DNA from: Hyphomicrobiales bacterium | GTDB lineage: Bacteria > Pseudomonadota > Alphaproteobacteria > Rhizobiales > MH13 | Length of the DNA: 64,000 nt | Assembly (NCBI GenBank): GCA_017642935.1 | Contig: JAEPOK010000002.1 | Coordinates: 1-64,000, forward strand | Reading direction: 5' to 3' | Shown: in pieces, positions 8,093 to 16,260 of the stretch | How positions within the stretch are numbered: the first letter of the stretch is position 1 | Layout of the letters: each line of letters starts with the position of its first letter | The notes under the pieces: model-generated | Told to the model about the DNA's origin: nothing | The model's input: only the letters and a program-made list of their open reading frames with translations | Databases searched by the model: none | Position numbers and translations under genes: made by a program

Positions 8093-8446
8093 ATGCGTCA
8101 GGTTCACAAGACATGCTCATCGCTCATCAAGCTGGGATATCTGCTCGTTGTCGGTTCTGGTCTGAGCACAGCAAGCGTGGTGCATGCTCAGAACGCTGGG
8201 GATGTTCTGAACGAAATGGAGCCGCGTGAGCAGGCAAGTTACATCGCCGGTGTCATTGAAGGTCTGGCCTTTTCCAGGTTCCTCAATGAACGCCCAGACA
8301 CGACCGGGATGCAGTGCATCTATGATTGGTACTACCAGAGCGAAACCGACCGTTGGCCCAGCATCGAGCAATGGTTCGGCAGGCACCCCGATCGTCCGGT
8401 GGGAGCCATGCTGCATGTGCTGATTGGGAGGGACTGTGGAAGCTAG
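8093..8446 (+). CDS. Small exported protein of the mobile region
   Basis: A 117-residue protein with a clear signal peptide (residues 1-32, cleavage near VVHA|Q). The mature part is about 85 residues with two cysteines (GMQCIYDWYY, GRDCGS) and a compact motif YIAGVIEGLAFSRFL. This resembles small conserved proteins encoded near plasmid mobilisation genes in Rhizobiales, but I cannot name a function. The next plus-strand frame starts inside its end (GTG at 8436), so the two genes were probably an operon. Confidence 0.65.
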   Translation: MRQVHKTCSSLIKLGYLLVVGSGLSTASVVHAQNAGDVLNEMEPREQASYIAGVIEGLAFSRFLNERPDTTGMQCIYDWYYQSETDRWPSIEQWFGRHPDRPVGAMLHVLIGRDCGS

Positions 8447-8910
8447 CCTGACCCATCTTGCAAGCCACTTCGGACGCCACACTCATAGCCATGTTCTTGA
8501 GATGGCGCGCCGCGAGCACTGGTTCATCAAAGCCAGGGAAGACAAGAAGCGAAAAGAAGCTGAAGATGATCGCAGCGAAGCGGACTTAAGCGACTTCGGA
8601 GCAGCGCGAAGAGCTGCTACAGAGGCATGAAGAGCTTCAGATCGAGCGGGGGCAATTGCTCGACTTTCAAGGACGCCTGGACGAGGCTCGCGACCAGCTC
8701 GCGAATAGTAGCATTACTAGTGAAGCTCTTGAGGCGCTCGATAGAGAGCTCGACGAACTAATGCCAGTGGATGTTAGAGGGCAAGCAATGGCTGACTCAG
8801 GTCCACAATACTTGCCTTGCCGGCAATCAACAGACTTAACATCCAAGCACCAGAGACGGTGTTCTGCTCTGCATGAGCATCCAGCTCAGTATGCAGCGCC
8901 AACGCCCTAA
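8436..8910 (+). pseudogene. Coiled-coil protein gene broken by a frameshift
   Basis: From the GTG at 8436 the frame encodes HVLEMARREHWFIKAREDKK and a charged helical stretch, then derails after ADLSDF near 8590-8597 and ends at 8630. The +1 frame continues from about 8590 with SEQREELLQRHEELQIERGQ and DFQGRLDEARDQL, up to RELDELMPV near 8765. This is the expected continuation of the same long helix. Joining the frames gives a protein of about 110 residues, so one indel has split the gene, or there is a sequencing error. The end after DELMPV looks non-coding. The family is not recognised; it was probably part of the mobilisation region. Confidence 0.55.
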
Positions 8911-8949
8911 ATGGCGGGGGTAGCATGGCAGAAAAGGCTTGATTCCATA

Positions 8950-9738
8950 TCAATCTGGCGATGCCTGCGCCGACTCGATTTTTTCTATCAATCGCTTGGC
9001 AGCTTGATCTCCGTTATTTGCTTCCTCTCGCATCAACACCACAGCTCTGTTGAGAGTTCGTCGATCGACGATGCTTGGGTCAGATACCAGCTGGCTAAGA
9101 ATAGTTATCCGAGCTTGGCGCAGCATGTTCCTCTTCGAAAATTCTGGTAGCTTTGACCTTACAGACAAAGCATATTTTGATGCGATCACATGCGATCGTT
9201 CTTGATCGTGTTTTGTAGCGTTTGTAATAAATTCCAGCGACCGTGTAATTCTGTCGATCAAAAGGACTAGTTTATCTGTCTCAGTAGATGATTCATTCAG
9301 TTCTTGAAGAATATCCGAAGATATATGTATATCTTTCTGAATTAAGTCGTAATCGTCCTTCATATTAATTATCTTGTATTCTGCATCATTAATTTCTTTT
9401 TTCAAATTCTTTATATCAGCAAGATTTTTTTCAATGTATTCGGTGTTTTTCGCTACGTCCGAAGAAATCTTAAATGCATCAATAGCAAGCAAAAGAACAT
9501 AGAATGCGGAGACAAATGCAATGATGGTTATCATTACTCCTGCAAAGCTCAGTGCATCAACCATAGATGGGAAAGTAGTAGTGGTATGATCTGAGGCGCC
9601 AGCCTCAAAAACGCCGCTGATCGCTGCACCCCCCAGCAACATACCCACCAAGATAACCAGCGCTATGCCGCCGGATTGAAGGGTGCGCCTTATCGAGAAG
9701 GCCGGGCTCGGGTCGGTATCGTGCGTCTCGTTAACCAT
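8950..9738 (-). CDS. Two-pass membrane protein with cytoplasmic coiled-coil, end of a two-component operon
   Basis: The start is placed at the ATG at 9738, which overlaps the receiver gene stop by eight bases; an in-frame ATG at 9783 would reach deep into that gene. The 262 residues hold two hydrophobic segments (roughly 25-46 and 68-90), then a long coiled-coil (about 95-160, KNTEYIEKNLADIKNLKKEI) and a helical C-terminal region. No enzyme domain is recognised. Being co-transcribed with a histidine kinase and a stand-alone receiver, it may be the output or a signal-receiving partner. The coiled-coil half is AT-rich. Confidence 0.7.
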   Translation of the reverse strand: MVNETHDTDPSPAFSIRRTLQSGGIALVILVGMLLGGAAISGVFEAGASDHTTTTFPSMVDALSFAGVMITIIAFVSAFYVLLLAIDAFKISSDVAKNTEYIEKNLADIKNLKKEINDAEYKIINMKDDYDLIQKDIHISSDILQELNESSTETDKLVLLIDRITRSLEFITNATKHDQERSHVIASKYALSVRSKLPEFSKRNMLRQARITILSQLVSDPSIVDRRTLNRAVVLMREEANNGDQAAKRLIEKIESAQASPD

Positions 9739-10171
9739 TTGCGACAGTTCCGTTGAGGGCCCGTCGTATATGGTCAACAACATCCGTTGGCGTGTTTTCG
9801 TTCTTACTCATTATCACGACAGCGTTTTCTGATCCAAAGTCCTCCTGTGAAACGTCTCGCAAAGTAAATGCAACTATCCCACCTGTCACCATTGTCTCAG
9901 ATGACATCAGGCGCTTGATCAGGGCTATTCCGGTTGACAATCCGTCTTCTGTTTCTGCAACGCCGAGTTCTTCGCCCGTCGGCATCATCAGATCGACAAT
10001 CCAATAAGACCAGGTACCGCCAGACTCGATTGCCGCGAGGGCGTCATCTGCCGCTTCAAATTTCTCTACCGCTAGGCCAGGCATCTCGATGCCGAACAGT
10101 TCTTCAAATTCATCAACAACTGAGCCGCGATCGTCCACCACAGCAATTCTTAGATTAGCGACATCAAGCAC
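9731..10171 (-). CDS. Stand-alone response regulator receiver protein
   Basis: A 146-residue single receiver domain with all phosphorylation residues in place: D13/D14 (VVDDR), the phospho-acceptor D60 (IVDLMMP), the switch threonine T103 (AFT) and K123 (MSKNE). An insertion of about 15 residues follows the acceptor (TGEELGVAETEDGLSTG). There is no DNA-binding or enzymatic output domain, so it acts by protein contact. The partner is likely the kinase encoded seven bases upstream or the membrane protein encoded downstream, whose start overlaps the end of this gene. Confidence 0.9.
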   Translation of the reverse strand: MLDVANLRIAVVDDRGSVVDEFEELFGIEMPGLAVEKFEAADDALAAIESGGTWSYWIVDLMMPTGEELGVAETEDGLSTGIALIKRLMSSETMVTGGIVAFTLRDVSQEDFGSENAVVIMSKNENTPTDVVDHIRRALNGTVANG

Positions 10172-10178
10172 AATTAAA

Positions 10179-12077
10179 CTACCATTTCATTGGAATTCGA
10201 GCAGAAACGCGCGTCTTTATTCCAGACCCATCTAAAAAGTCACTGCCTGACTGAAGCCAGATATCACCATTCAGCGATGTGACAACCCTTTTTACATGCC
10301 AAAGTCCCAAGCCCAAACCCTGCGCACTTTTGCGATTGTCCACCTGGAACTCTTGCTCGAACACCCGTTCCTTTAGGTGGCCTGGAACTCCAACGCCGTT
10401 GTCCGTGGTCGAAAAGAGAAGACCAGGTGCGCGCTTATCTATGGGCGCGCCCAATCGATCCCACTCGCGATCTGAGTTAGCAAACATTCTTTGGACGGAA
10501 AACTCGCACCACGAATCTTTGCTCTTACGCTCTGAATATTTAATAGAGTTAGTAACTGTATTGATGAATATTGTTGATAGTATATTTATGTTTAAATCTA
10601 ACAAAAGACAATAACGATCGACACGAATAGTGATATTATCATTCAAGAATCGGAAATCTTCGCAAACACGGCGGAGAGAGCGTTTCATTTGGGATAGTTC
10701 ATGTTTGATTTCGTAGTTGTTCGAACCTTGAAGGTTAATTGTCTGGAGCTTCTGGTCGGTCAACTCTGTATTCATCTTGACCATTGCATGTCCTAGCCGG
10801 GTTGCATCTTCAATGCGCTCCACAGTAGACTGCCAAGAGTAGTGATCTGGATGTCTTTTATTTTTTGCGAGGAGACTTTGAATATCGAAGAACGGCTGTG
10901 AACTTTCGTGTGCTAAGATGCGCGAGTTGTTTCTTCGTCGCCGTTTTTCCGCTGCTGTCTCCGTGAAGGCCTTGAGGTGACTGCCTACGTCGATCATTAG
11001 TTCCCTGTCATCAAACCCAAAATCATTCACAAAGTACGGCTTACCTTCATTTTCTGTTCCAGCGCCATGCAGTGGGCATCTTGTCATCTTCCCATCGAAG
11101 ACGTAGACGATCCGATCGCGAGGCCCTTCTCCATTCTGTTGCCACACCAGAGCTGAGCGCCGCTCGCCCTGGGGATCTGTGGTTAGACCGGGCAGTATCG
11201 TTGCTCCGGCATCGCTACCTAATCTCTCCCAGATGCTTCTGGCTTGTTTTTGAGTTAGCTCCTGTTCGTTGCCGCCGGCTGAAATCACCTTAATCGTTTT
11301 ATTTCGGAGTGATTGTATCGAAAGACGATACGCATTCTTTGTCCGCGTGCAGTTTCGGCGGACGAATTCCAAAATCTGGGGGCTTTCTGGATCGTGGTTT
11401 TCTGATAAATGATCAGTTAAACATCGGACAATTTGCTGACGCTTGGCAGTAAATGAATTGTAAATCATATTTCCGATGCATGACTGCACCAAGCTTAAGT
11501 CAAGGTCATGTAAATCGGCCGCACGAGTGCCTGGGCGGCAATAAAATAAGCAAAAAAAACGAGGGCGGCCGTCACTGATATTTTTTGCGTGTTCTGTGTC
11601 TATTGGTAAAAAAACGAGCTCATCTAAATCGTACTTACTTACGGTCTCTTCAGAATGGAACAAATCCCACGCGCCTTGCGCGGAAATTGAATAATTGTAT
11701 CGTTTGCGCTCTAGAAAATAATCGGATTGCAAAAGGCTCTTTATGCTTGCACATTCCGTCGTGCAAATAAATTCGTTTATGTTTTCGCCGTTGCAGCCCA
11801 ACTGAGGAAAGAAGTGAATACTGGATCGACTATAAATAGACACTGTTTCACAGCAAGCATTATATCGCCACAAGCTTGCAAAAATAATATTATCTTTTAA
11901 TCGCCTGCAAAAAAAATGTAAAAGTGCTTGAATAGAGTTGAGTTGCATACTAGAAGCAAGTTCTAGTAACTCAAGAATGTCAGCTCTATTGAGGTTAGAC
12001 TTCACTGATGAAAACAATCTATGATTGGTTGTCGGTTGACTAGGAGATCCTGAGCGGTCGTTACAATTAAGTGGCAA
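10179..12077 (-). CDS. Cytoplasmic histidine kinase with GAF-like sensory half
   Basis: A 632-residue kinase without membrane segments. The N-terminal half (about 30-370) looks like one or two GAF-type sensor domains. The phospho-acceptor is probably H390 in RILAHESSQPFFDI, an unusual H-box in which the usual ELRTPL is replaced. The ATPase domain has the N-box (INTVTNSIKYS, N510), DNGVG (559-563) and GLGLGLW (587-593). It heads a three-gene operon (kinase, receiver, membrane coiled-coil protein). The gene is AT-richer than its surroundings and lies next to mobilisation genes, so it was probably brought in with them. Confidence 0.85.
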   Translation of the reverse strand: MPLNCNDRSGSPSQPTTNHRLFSSVKSNLNRADILELLELASSMQLNSIQALLHFFCRRLKDNIIFASLWRYNACCETVSIYSRSSIHFFPQLGCNGENINEFICTTECASIKSLLQSDYFLERKRYNYSISAQGAWDLFHSEETVSKYDLDELVFLPIDTEHAKNISDGRPRFFCLFYCRPGTRAADLHDLDLSLVQSCIGNMIYNSFTAKRQQIVRCLTDHLSENHDPESPQILEFVRRNCTRTKNAYRLSIQSLRNKTIKVISAGGNEQELTQKQARSIWERLGSDAGATILPGLTTDPQGERRSALVWQQNGEGPRDRIVYVFDGKMTRCPLHGAGTENEGKPYFVNDFGFDDRELMIDVGSHLKAFTETAAEKRRRRNNSRILAHESSQPFFDIQSLLAKNKRHPDHYSWQSTVERIEDATRLGHAMVKMNTELTDQKLQTINLQGSNNYEIKHELSQMKRSLRRVCEDFRFLNDNITIRVDRYCLLLDLNINILSTIFINTVTNSIKYSERKSKDSWCEFSVQRMFANSDREWDRLGAPIDKRAPGLLFSTTDNGVGVPGHLKERVFEQEFQVDNRKSAQGLGLGLWHVKRVVTSLNGDIWLQSGSDFLDGSGIKTRVSARIPMKW

Positions 12078-12175
12078 TCATGTCAGTTGATCATGCAAAT
12101 ACAAATAAGGCGACTGCGTCAAGCGGGGATGCGAATATACTATGTGTCGTTATGGAACTTAGTTTCTGGCACTTG

Positions 12176-14917
12176 TCACCTAGAGCGATGGCGTTTGACC
12201 GACGGAGATGTAGCAGGTTCAGTCTTGCTCTGAACTGTTTTGCGCGATGATGAGTAGAACTGCGAGATCTCACGGTGTCTAGTCATGGCGACATAGATGA
12301 GGTTCTCATCCATCGTTGAGCTTGAAAGAACAAAGCTGCGGTCGACCGTGCAGCCTTGGGCGCGATGGATTGTTACGGCGTAGCCATGATCGATGTGACG
12401 AAAGCGGCTGCGTGGGGTCGTAATGCTCTTTTGACTTTCATGATCATCACAGTCGATTTTCGCCGACACTCGGTTACTATCGATACCCGTTACTGTACCC
12501 AACATCCCGTTTCTCACTCCGAGTTCTTTATCGTTCCGGGTGAAGAGAATGCGATCGCCTTCGGCGAAGACTCGTGGCCCCATATCCGTCTCGACTAGCA
12601 GTTCGGGTACTGCACCTTCGAGTTCTTTTGTGGCTTGCCGTATCGCTTGATTGATCGCGTACACGTCCTTGTGCCGATGCGCCAATGCGAGCCGTGAGCG
12701 GTTTGGCCCATGTTTCTTCAGGTCTTCCATGTAGTCGCTGACCAGACTGGCGATCGCGTCATCAGCCGTCTCGTAATGATGTACCGCCTCTTCGTCGGCA
12801 TAGGCTTGCAACGCTACCTCGGTGAAACCTTGCGCCAGGTCTTTTGACGCGGCGCGCTGCCATGCGTGCCTCTGGCGCCTGATGTCTGTGAGCTTAGCGG
12901 CACCTGCTGATTTGACGATGTCCCGGAAGGGCTCGCCAGCTTCGATCGGTTGAAGTTGTTCTAGGTCTCCAACAAGAACAATTTTGCAGCCAAGTGCGTT
13001 TAGGCGCGCCATGACCCGGTTCAGTTGGCGTGTACCAACCACGCCCGCTTCGTCGATGACCACAATGTCTCCGCAACCGATGGGCTCATAGCCGTTCTCC
13101 CAGCTTGTCTCCAAAGAGGCGAGGGTGCGTGATGGGATGTCGGATGCACTTTCCAAGCTATCAGCTGCTTTCCCGGCGAGCGCCGCGCCGTGGACCGTGT
13201 AACCCTGTCGCTCCCAGGCATCGCGGGCAACGGACAGCAGCGTGCTTTTGCCGGTTCCAGCAAGACCAACAACAGCAGACAGTTGGTTAGCGCCAAGCAC
13301 ATGCTCAATGGCTGCTACCTGTTCATCGCTCAGCGCTGCACCGACAGAACGTTTCAATCGTTTGTTCTCTCGGACAATGGCCCTAGCGGCTGAAAGCTTC
13401 GAGACCTTGAACCTACCGAGACGCGCCATCTCCGAACTGGTTGAGGACAGTTTCCGTTCAACCTGTTGGAACGACCGTGTGGTGAAGCGCTGCTCACTGT
13501 CCGCTTCAAGTGACACCAACTCGTTTGATCGCAGTGCGGTATCGATCGCGAATTGCAAATCGAGCGGATCATCAAGGAACTCCGACAAGGCACCGGCGAT
13601 GTCGTTGCGCGTGAAGGACGCCTCACGCTGTGAGATATGCTCCAAGATCAGCGATGGATTGCGCCTAAGTTGGCCGACCGAGAACGCCGGCCGCTCTCTT
13701 GGCAGGATGAGCGGTTGGCGTGGATCAGGCGCATAACGTTTAGCGGTACGCCGTTCGAAAGATCGGGCCTCAGCTTCAAGCGCGTGCTGCGCGTTGATCA
13801 GGTCGAGCTGCTGATCGAGTTCGCGCCGCTCGGATAGGTGCCGTTCGATCACCCCCTCGGTCTCGCGACGATCAAGCGTGTCCCGCCGTTTGGCTTCTGC
13901 CTCGAGTGCTTTGAGCTTGCTCTGGTACTGTCCGGTCAGGCGGCTCCATGCGGCGGCAAAACCCGTGGGCAAGCTGGCTTGTGCTGCTTGTAACTCAGCG
14001 GTCTTCCGAACGGCTTGGTGGTCCTGAAGCTCTTGGCGCTCTGCACGCTGACGAGCGACCAGCTCATCCAATCTGGCTTGGTGCTCAGAAAGTGCCTTAT
14101 CAAGCGACGCGTCAGGATGCTCAAACACTTGAGCATCAAGCCTGGCTTGCGCCTCTTCGATGCTGGGGAGCTGTTCTTCGCTGCCCAATCGCGCTCGGAG
14201 TTCTTTGGGTTTGACCCCACACCAGCGGGAGAGGGAGTAGACCTCACCCGTCACATCGACAGCGACGAAGCCGCGACGGTCACCGCGTGCCAAGGCAAAT
14301 CCCTGATCTGACAGAGCAGCCCTGAATGCCACCAAGGAGTCAGACATGTCCCAACAGGATCGAAAGAGGGCTTTCAGTTCCTTGGGGTCACATTTTGCGC
14401 GTTTCGCTTGGCTGGCTTCAGCATGGGAGTAGTTAAGCGGGTCACGCTTCTGCGCATCTTGCAGACCAAGAGGCATGTCCCAACCGTGCTCTTGATAGAG
14501 AGATCGGGGGATAGCGGTCAGCTTGCGCTTGAAGTGCGGAAGGTTGATCCCCTTCCTCTGCTCTGCGTCAATACGTGACCAGACACAATGGGCATGCCGA
14601 CGCCCGAGCTTCTCATGGAATACGATGGCCCGAGGCTGACCGGTCAATCCCTGCTCTCGCTCAATGGCGTCGATCGTTGCTTCGAAGGTCTCGATTGGGA
14701 CCGTTTCCAGCTTCGGCGGGTTGAGGCTCAGCGAGAACAGATATTGCTGGCACTTGGTGCCCGTCGCGATTGCCTCGACCTCGGCAAACGCGTCACCAAG
14801 ATCATCACCGACAAAGCCACGCAGTTCGTGCACCACCGCATGCTCGTTGTCCTCGACATTCAAAAGGTGACGCTCGAGCTCCTGTCCATGACCTCGACTG
14901 TTCGCGTTCAGGATCAC
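12176..14917 (-). CDS. Relaxase fused to a TraA-like SF1 helicase
   Basis: A 913-residue conjugation protein. The N-terminal domain (1-165) is a relaxase of the MobP-like type: NSRGHGQELERHLLN, SLSLNPP, and the metal-binding histidines in VFHEKLGRRHAHCVW (H101, H108, H110). A helical middle region follows (about 260-390, rich in E, R and Q). The C-terminal half is an SF1 helicase resembling Ti-plasmid TraA, with Walker A GLAGTGKST (551-558), IDEAG (621-625), GDLEQLQP, and HGYAVTIHRAQG with YVAMTRHR near the end. It would nick oriT and unwind the strand for transfer. It starts 11 bases after the MobC-like gene. No type IV secretion genes are in the window, so the element may be mobilisable rather than self-transmissible. 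Confidence 0.93.
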   Translation of the reverse strand: MILNANSRGHGQELERHLLNVEDNEHAVVHELRGFVGDDLGDAFAEVEAIATGTKCQQYLFSLSLNPPKLETVPIETFEATIDAIEREQGLTGQPRAIVFHEKLGRRHAHCVWSRIDAEQRKGINLPHFKRKLTAIPRSLYQEHGWDMPLGLQDAQKRDPLNYSHAEASQAKRAKCDPKELKALFRSCWDMSDSLVAFRAALSDQGFALARGDRRGFVAVDVTGEVYSLSRWCGVKPKELRARLGSEEQLPSIEEAQARLDAQVFEHPDASLDKALSEHQARLDELVARQRAERQELQDHQAVRKTAELQAAQASLPTGFAAAWSRLTGQYQSKLKALEAEAKRRDTLDRRETEGVIERHLSERRELDQQLDLINAQHALEAEARSFERRTAKRYAPDPRQPLILPRERPAFSVGQLRRNPSLILEHISQREASFTRNDIAGALSEFLDDPLDLQFAIDTALRSNELVSLEADSEQRFTTRSFQQVERKLSSTSSEMARLGRFKVSKLSAARAIVRENKRLKRSVGAALSDEQVAAIEHVLGANQLSAVVGLAGTGKSTLLSVARDAWERQGYTVHGAALAGKAADSLESASDIPSRTLASLETSWENGYEPIGCGDIVVIDEAGVVGTRQLNRVMARLNALGCKIVLVGDLEQLQPIEAGEPFRDIVKSAGAAKLTDIRRQRHAWQRAASKDLAQGFTEVALQAYADEEAVHHYETADDAIASLVSDYMEDLKKHGPNRSRLALAHRHKDVYAINQAIRQATKELEGAVPELLVETDMGPRVFAEGDRILFTRNDKELGVRNGMLGTVTGIDSNRVSAKIDCDDHESQKSITTPRSRFRHIDHGYAVTIHRAQGCTVDRSFVLSSSTMDENLIYVAMTRHREISQFYSSSRKTVQSKTEPATSPSVKRHRSR

Positions 14918-14927
14918 CGAACAGCCC

Positions 14928-15371
14928 TCACGACCGGCCGCCGAGCGCTTTCAAAAGCAGCCCGCGCATTGCCACGACATGTCGGTAGGCCTCCTCAATC
15001 TGCGTCACGGCTTCATCGTCCATCTGCAACGCGCCGATATTGGCTTGGTAGGCCAGCTGGTTGAGGTTGTTGGCGATCCGTGATTGACCCAGCAGACCAA
15101 GCACTTGGGCTATGGTCTTATGATCAACCACCGGGTTCATCAGACGCCGTTTGCGTTTGGACAGGCTCTCATTCAGCGCAACGGCTCGAATGTAGGTGCT
15201 CAGCGCCATACCGTCAGCCAGTTCGCCCAAACGAGCATAGTCCGCTTCTGACAATCGAATGGTCACGCGCGGGCAGTCCCGAGGTGTGCCGTTACGCTCT
15301 TTGGAGCGCCGCTGATGATCAGCAGCACCTCTGCTCGCACTCTCGCCAAATGCATGTGTGAGCCCGCTCAT
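14928..15371 (-). CDS. MobC-like relaxosome accessory protein
   Basis: A 147-residue protein. Residues about 33-65 (PRVTIRLSEADYARLGELAD) match the ribbon-helix-helix start of MobC-type mobilisation proteins, and residues 85-145 contain the typical LLGQSRIANNLNQLAYQAN motif. It should bind oriT and help the relaxase. Its ATG overlaps the stop of the preceding small gene as ATGA, and the relaxase gene follows after ten bases, so the three form one operon. Confidence 0.88.
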   Translation of the reverse strand: MSGLTHAFGESASRGAADHQRRSKERNGTPRDCPRVTIRLSEADYARLGELADGMALSTYIRAVALNESLSKRKRRLMNPVVDHKTIAQVLGLLGQSRIANNLNQLAYQANIGALQMDDEAVTQIEEAYRHVVAMRGLLLKALGGRS

Positions 15372-15619
15372 GGTGATGGCCCCGAACGGCGCGGTGCTGA
15401 TCGCGAGGGTGAAACCTGCGACGGATTACGGTCTCGCTCGATCTGATCCAGCTTATCGAGCGTGTGGATAAGTTCCGGATTCGATGAAAGAAATCGCCCC
15501 CAGTCTTCCAACTCGTCTAAGATCTCAGAAGCCTGAACGGGTTCTATGTTGTTCCGGTCAACTGCACCATTGCTATCCCACTTCACACTGAAGAACGACG
15601 GCAAAACGTTCCGGAACAA
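15368..15619 (-). CDS. Small protein coupled to MobC gene
   Basis: An 83-residue frame of unknown function whose TGA overlaps the MobC-like ATG (ATGA), which argues that it is translated. It has an acidic helical centre (EILDELEDWGRFLSSNPEL, then LDKLDQIERD) and a basic, proline/serine-rich tail. It could be a small regulator or relaxosome component. The start at 15619 is the first available ATG and is not confirmed by a good ribosome-binding site. Confidence 0.5.
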   Translation of the reverse strand: MFRNVLPSFFSVKWDSNGAVDRNNIEPVQASEILDELEDWGRFLSSNPELIHTLDKLDQIERDRNPSQVSPSRSAPRRSGPSP

Positions 15620-15621
15620 AG

Positions 15622-15690
15622 CCAGACGATCTGGTCGTTTGTCGCGACTAAATCACGCTTTGTCGCGACGATTTGGTGGCTAAACACCAG
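15622..15690. promoter_or_regulatory. Repeat cluster upstream of mobilisation operon: candidate oriT or operator
   Basis: Three elements are packed into 69 bases. There is a hairpin CCAGA-CGA-TCTGG (15622-15634). Two direct copies of TTTGTCGCGAC (15638-15648 and 15659-15669) lie exactly 21 bases apart, each containing the perfect palindrome GTCGCGAC. A second inverted repeat TGGTG...CACCA occupies 15674-15689. The spacing of two helical turns suits cooperative binding of a dimeric regulator such as a ribbon-helix-helix protein. Position just before mobC-relaxase is typical of oriT, but no nic consensus was recognised. Confidence 0.5.
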
Positions 15691-15807
15691 CACTCAGGCG
15701 CGGCTGTGGTTTTTGGGTAACGCTCGCTTAACCGTGAACACCGATCCTTGGACCGTTCAATCGTCGCCCCATGTTGGCCGCAATTCTAAGGCGTGACACC
15801 TCTCATG

Positions 15808-16170
15808 CGCATGGTTCTGGCTCTTTGTTGTGTTCTGCTGGTGACCGCCGTCAATGGTGGTGGGCTCGCGCTCGCCAAGAGCTTGGATGACCGAGCGATC
15901 GCCCCTGAAGCTGGTTTGATCGTTACCGATGCGGGCTTGGTCCTCGACAACTCCTACGCCGTCGACCGGCAGGCGGAAGCCACGCCGGTTAGGATCGCAA
16001 GCGCCATGCCCGTCGCGCCGACCGGCCCTTGCACGTCTGCCGATTGCGCCTGGTTGATTCCCAGTGCAGGCATGCCACCAATCTCCCAGACGGCGCAGCC
16101 CGTCACCGACAGCGCCAGTATCCTCTTGGCTATGGCAGAAGCACTGCAATTGCCACCTCCGCGCGTTTAG
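15808..16170 (+). CDS. Small exported protein, unknown
   Basis: The frame can start at 15793 or 15808; the second gives a signal peptide directly at the N-terminus (MRMVLALCCVLLVTAV, cleavage near ALA). The mature part is about 95 residues, low in charge and rich in Ala, Pro and Val, with a Cys pair (GPCTSADCAW). It resembles no family I know. It stands just before an L,D-transpeptidase gene on the same strand (90 bases apart) and marks the return to GC-rich chromosomal composition. Confidence 0.5.
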   Translation, partial: RMVLALCCVLLVTAVNGGGLALAKSLDDRAIAPEAGLIVTDAGLVLDNSYAVDRQAEATPVRIASAMPVAPTGPCTSADCAWLIPSAGMPPISQTAQPVTDSASILLAMAEALQLPPPRV

Positions 16171-16260
16171 ACCGCTGCCACCTTTTGGTGTGAACCAAGG
16201 CGCCAGCGCGGCGTTGAGGGTCACGACCTGTTGCATGCGCGAGTACCGCTGGAGAGCTCC

